Below, piece by piece: positions 60,431-64,000 of a stretch of DNA of 64,000 bases. Source of the stretch: Hydractinia symbiolongicarpus. Its lineage: Eukaryota > Cnidaria > Hydrozoa > Anthoathecata > Hydractiniidae. How positions within the stretch are numbered: position 1 is the stretch's first letter; every line of letters starts with the position of its first letter. Made by a program: the position numbers and the translations under genes. The notes under the pieces were generated by a model, which did not search any database, was not told the origin of the DNA, and saw only the letters and a list, made by a program, of their open reading frames with translations. Location of the stretch: assembly GCF_029227915.1 (NCBI RefSeq), contig NC_079875.1, positions 25,056,001-25,120,000 on the forward strand, given 5' to 3'.

Positions 60431-62338
60431 GAAGTTAAAAGAATCGGTGATGATGGCACCAATTCTTTCTAACACATGATTTCGCATGTTTTAAACATAT
60501 TCCTCCAAAGGGAGCTGGTTAGTTTCCTTAGCTTAACATAAAAAAAGAAAGATCTCTTTCCCGTTCCCACGGCTCTGCTGACTGCTATTCGGTTTAAAAG
60601 TTTTCACTTCCCTTTTGAAAATTTGTTTAAAAAATATTCCAGCCATTGTAATATATGTTTTCCTATTTCCTTACGAAACAATCAAGACTGTTTGTTCAAT
60701 GCTTGCTGTACATTTTATTCTACTTGTTGCCAAATCATTTTTCTGTCAAAAAATCAAGCCTACACACATGGAAAAATTGATGTTTTTGGGAGAGAGTCTT
60801 AAGTTGCTAAATTGAATGAAGTCAGTCTAGTTTCACACTACACGTGGGAAAAATTTCTTGAAGCTTGTTCCACGAATGACAACAATTATCTATAAAAATG
60901 GGTTTAACTGAGTCAGTTTGCACTGCTATATTTTCAAATAAGTAGAAAATGATTGCGAATGAGGCTCCTTTAGTCAAGCGGAAATTTGTAACCTTCCCCA
61001 TTTCAATTAGGACAATAAAAACACCATGAAATTGTGTCACCTAACATCCATTCTTACCATAACCAATATTGGTTGCCCTTTTGTGTGATCGCATGACAAC
61101 GTTCCAACTTGTATTTTTTTATTATTTATCTGAATATTTATAGAGGATATGTACATTTAAGTTTTAAAGAACTGCTATAAATATGTGTCCTGTTTAAAAT
61201 ATAAAAGTAATGATTTAAAAAAATAAATTATATATAAAATATGCTCTAAAATTACTATAGATATGCTAAAAAGTAGAAAACTATTCAAAAGAAAAATATT
61301 TATATAATAGACAGAATAGTATAAACATACCCAAGCAGACTATATCCAAACAAATGTGAGAGAGAAGGGTAAATTTACTAAGTAAATATTAAAAATATAA
61401 AGTATATTTTATCAAAATTAAAATAATTCACGTCTGTTAAAGAAGTTTGAAGAAAGTTAAATTACTCAACGATGTTCAATATTATATGTTCAATAATCAA
61501 ACTTCGTGTATTTCCCCCAACAGACTGTTTTCTGTGTTTCATTTTACACTGAATCTGTTATATTTTTTTTTGAAAAAAGTGTATTCGCCTGTAAGAATGT
61601 GCACCACGGTTTACCTTGACCGACTGTTCAGCCCTGTGTTAATAATAGACTGTTTGTTGTGTTTTTATTTTAACAGAAACTCCAAGAAAGTTTTTTCAAA
61701 AGGGTATTATCCCTACACACCTGTGCAACATTGTTTAACTAACTGTACTAAGCGGTCAGCCCATTGCCACGATTAAATTTTTAACTTTCAGAAAAACTTA
61801 TTCCGCAAAATAAAATAATATTGACCAAATGTTTTTGCCATGACCGGGTGACAACGGTGTGTAAACTCTATTTTTATTCGGCTATTGTTGCAGGATAGTT
61901 ATTTCTTGAAAAATATGTTACAGTCGCAACACTATAATGGTGTATGCGCTTTACTTGATTTATAACATACTGTATACCTGTTCTAAAGCACTCCACATTG
62001 TGTGGAGCAGTTTACGGCTGTTATTAAGCGCTCCACAGAGCGCTTATCGCCGGCTCACATTTTGACTTGTGGCTTGATGCCGGGTTTACCCAGGTAGTAT
62101 TTAATAATATCGAAATTTGCCCTTAAAATGCCTTTTTTCATCTTTCTTGTTTTTGGTCACATCTGATGTGGCGAGATAGACTCGACTGGAACTCGCTACA
62201 GAATATGCATCTTTTTCTATCATAACTTTGTTTGAAGAAGTGTGTAGAATTCTATATTACGATTGTCAAATTTGTTACATTCAAATGTATGCATTAATAT
62301 ATGCTGTGTGTATGTGCATGATTGTTCCGTCAATGTAA
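60431..62338. other. No gene seen
   Basis: AT-rich. Two short perfect-looking hairpins near 61988-62045 ('gctccacagagcgc' and 'ctccacattgtgtggag') are the only structure noted. The frames at 60615-60815, 60822-61040 and 61447-61776 have no motif support. Confidence 0.45.
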
Positions 62339-62524
62339 TTAATACATGTTGCCAATCGGATTACTTCTTGTCGGTTTTTTTCTCTTCTTCTTCGACTCTG
62401 TCTTTGGCTGTTCAACTGATGCAACGCTGTCCTCCTCGTCCACGTCAGCAAGCATAGCCATTAAATACCTCTTTGTAGCAGAGTAAGATGAAGCAGGCGT
62501 GCTTGGGGATTTGTCAATGCACAC
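62339..62524 (-). CDS. Weak exon candidate, acidic then basic tail
   Basis: Frame with YLMAMLADVDEEDSVASVEQ followed by a KKKRKKPTR basic tail. Composition is protein-like and nuclear-signal-like. It could be the 3' exon of the gene remnant at 62.7-63.0 kb. No splice join is firm. Confidence 0.25.
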   Translation of the reverse strand: MCIDKSPSTPASSYSATKRYLMAMLADVDEEDSVASVEQPKTESKKKRKKPTRSNPIGNMY

Positions 62525-62774
62525 ATCATATTAATTTTATATGGGTTTGTCTTTGAAAGTTTTCCAACGTTCTTTCCCCGCTCCACCTTGCTCTGCAACA
62601 AAGGGTAAGTTCGTGTGGACGAATTTTGGTCGCATTTTAGGTGAAGTGCCGTGGAGTACAGCTCTGCACCAGTTTCAACGCGAGATCTAAGTACTTATCC
62701 AATATCTAAACATAAAAGCAGAATTATAACAGATTATTATATTAGTTATTAATATAATGTTTAAAATTACTCAC

Positions 62775-63303
62775 CGCTTCTTCCTTTTCGGGCAGCGCAA
62801 CGCCTGTTACTGTGAGTGAAAGTTTTTTTTAATTTCGACTTTGACGGCTTCTCCTTGTCTGATTTTCTATTAAACCGCTGCAAGGATTCCTTCACTTGCC
62901 ATATACGCCCTTTAACAATGTTGTTCAACTTCTTATCTCCAAGCAACGGCGAGTTTTTGCTAATTTAGGACAGTTGAGCCATAGGAAGTTCACAGCTGTT
63001 TTTAAAATTTTTTTGTTAGCCATTTCTAAATTGAGGAAAACATAATGAGAATGGAAAGATAAAAATAATCCTTTTAGGTAAATAAATATAAGAGTTTGCT
63101 GCAAGTTGAAGTTTTCTTAATTTCAACTTCGACGGGTTCTCCTCGGCAGCATGGATTCCTTCACTTGCGATATACCTCCTTTAACAATGTTTTTCAACTT
63201 ATCTCCAACCAGAGGCGAGTTTGTTTCAAGAGTTTCTGCTAACTCAGGACGGTTGAGCCATAGGAAATTCATGACTGTTTTTGAACTTTTTTTGTTAGCC
63301 ATT
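62775..63303 (-). pseudogene. Tandem pair of related exons, one broken
   Basis: 63303-63118 encodes MANKKSSKTVMNFLWLNRPE and continues to NIVKGGISQVKESM. 63025-62775 encodes the same beginning (MANKKILKTAVNFLWLNCPK), a frameshift, and NIVKGRIWQVKESLQRFNRK with a longer basic tail ending near a gtgagt donor. The two are about 280 bp apart and clearly duplicated. The function is unknown. Confidence 0.45.
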
Positions 63304-63524
63304 TCTAAATTAAGGAAAAGATAAAAATAATCCTTTATGTAAACAATTATAAGAGTTAAAGTGTAATTTGTATGAAAATACTTGCCGATTTAAAATATGA
63401 AGCAGTGTGACTGATGACGGCTAAATGGGCAATGCAAATAGAATTGTAGTCATCAATATTTATACTTTTTTGCATACAAAGTGAACAACAGCATACCCCA
63501 GCAATAACCAATTAAAAAGTCATG

Positions 63525-63818
63525 TTAGGTATTGGAGAGCGTGATGTAAAGAACACAAACAATAACAAATTCATGAAAACACAAAAAATGTAAATTGTTA
63601 GATATTTCAAGTGTTTTTTTAAATGGCAACAGTTGTTGATACAACAGCACATTATGTGTTAACATGTTTCCACGTCCATGCAGCATTGAGCGCAATTGGT
63701 CGGAACATTCGTTGATAAGAGTGACCAGTTTAAGTTGATCTCCATTCTTTGAAATTAAATATGAAAGTGTTGATTCATCTGATTGTGCCGTTGCCATAGC
63801 TACGTCTCCTAAGAACAA
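63525..63818 (-). CDS. Possible first exon of an unknown gene
   Basis: From the internal ATG at 63797: MATAQSDESTLSYLISKNGD, then LVTLINECSDQLRSMLHGRG. The codon composition is good for ~75 residues, after which it becomes hydrophobic and intron-like. The family is not recognised. Confidence 0.3.
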   Translation of the reverse strand: MFLGDVAMATAQSDESTLSYLISKNGDQLKLVTLINECSDQLRSMLHGRGNMLTHNVLLYQQLLPFKKTLEISNNLHFLCFHEFVIVCVLYITLSNT

Positions 63819-64000
63819 AGGTAATTACTCAAGAACGTAACAGAACTTAAACAAAAGCTAAATCAATAGCACATTGCGTTCATAGATTGGATGGCATTAT
63901 AAATAAATACAAAATAATAATTATTTATTAATTATTATTTTGCTAAAATTTGGCAAATTTCCATTTTAGTCCACTCGTTGTTTTTGATCTTGTTGTGATC

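Overview
The window looks like eukaryotic, AT-rich, intron-bearing, transposon-dense animal DNA. The coding families recognisable from memory (RLE-type LINE, hAT with a C2H2 head, Helitron, a rve-type DNA transposon with a HECT gene, tyrosine recombinases, SET, kinase and USP genes) are ones I associate most with cnidarian, probably hydrozoan, genomes. That assignment is an inference from family resemblance. There are no operons, CRISPR arrays or rRNA genes, and the only tRNA-like sequence is a SINE head.

Layout. 1-1640 is an AT-rich satellite that changes orientation, followed by a (TA)n tract. 3.5-6.6 kb holds a four-exon minus-strand gene with a Cys-rich segment. 7-13.3 kb is a nested transposon block: a LINE reverse transcriptase fragment, then an old minus-strand hAT relic with an apparently intact hAT (8344-12097) inserted in it. 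15.4-17.0 kb is a small coiled-coil gene with three consecutive 75-nt phase-1 exons. 18.7-21 kb is a Helitron ending just after its Rep domain. 21.9-26.5 kb is a graveyard of PP2C, Ty3/gypsy pol, USP, kinase and SET fragments. 28.1-29.3 kb is a tRNA-headed repeat split by a MITE, plus a LINE 3' fragment. 30.0-36.2 kb is a twelve-exon gene joining a SET domain to a protein-kinase domain, with a 5'-truncated LINE in one intron and one in-frame stop in the kinase exon. 38.4-39.2 kb is a broken USP gene.

39959-44256 is a DNA transposon with long terminal inverted repeats and a 6-bp target duplication. It carries a DDE transposase gene (+) and a multi-exon zinc-ribbon/HECT ubiquitin-ligase gene (-). 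Its right part and flank are tandemly duplicated as a 4531-bp unit (41705-46235 and 46236-50766) with one difference noticed. 52.0-52.4 kb is a 30/60-bp coding-phase minisatellite. 52.8-57.4 kb is a tyrosine-recombinase gene split by a near full-length LINE with a 13-bp target duplication. The last 6 kb holds transposase and recombinase remnants and a few weak exons.

The strongest candidates for something unusual are the SET-kinase fusion gene, the transposon that carries its own HECT E3 ligase, and the 75-nt repeated-exon coiled-coil gene. All gene models come from reading splice sites and phases by eye. No alignment or database search was possible.
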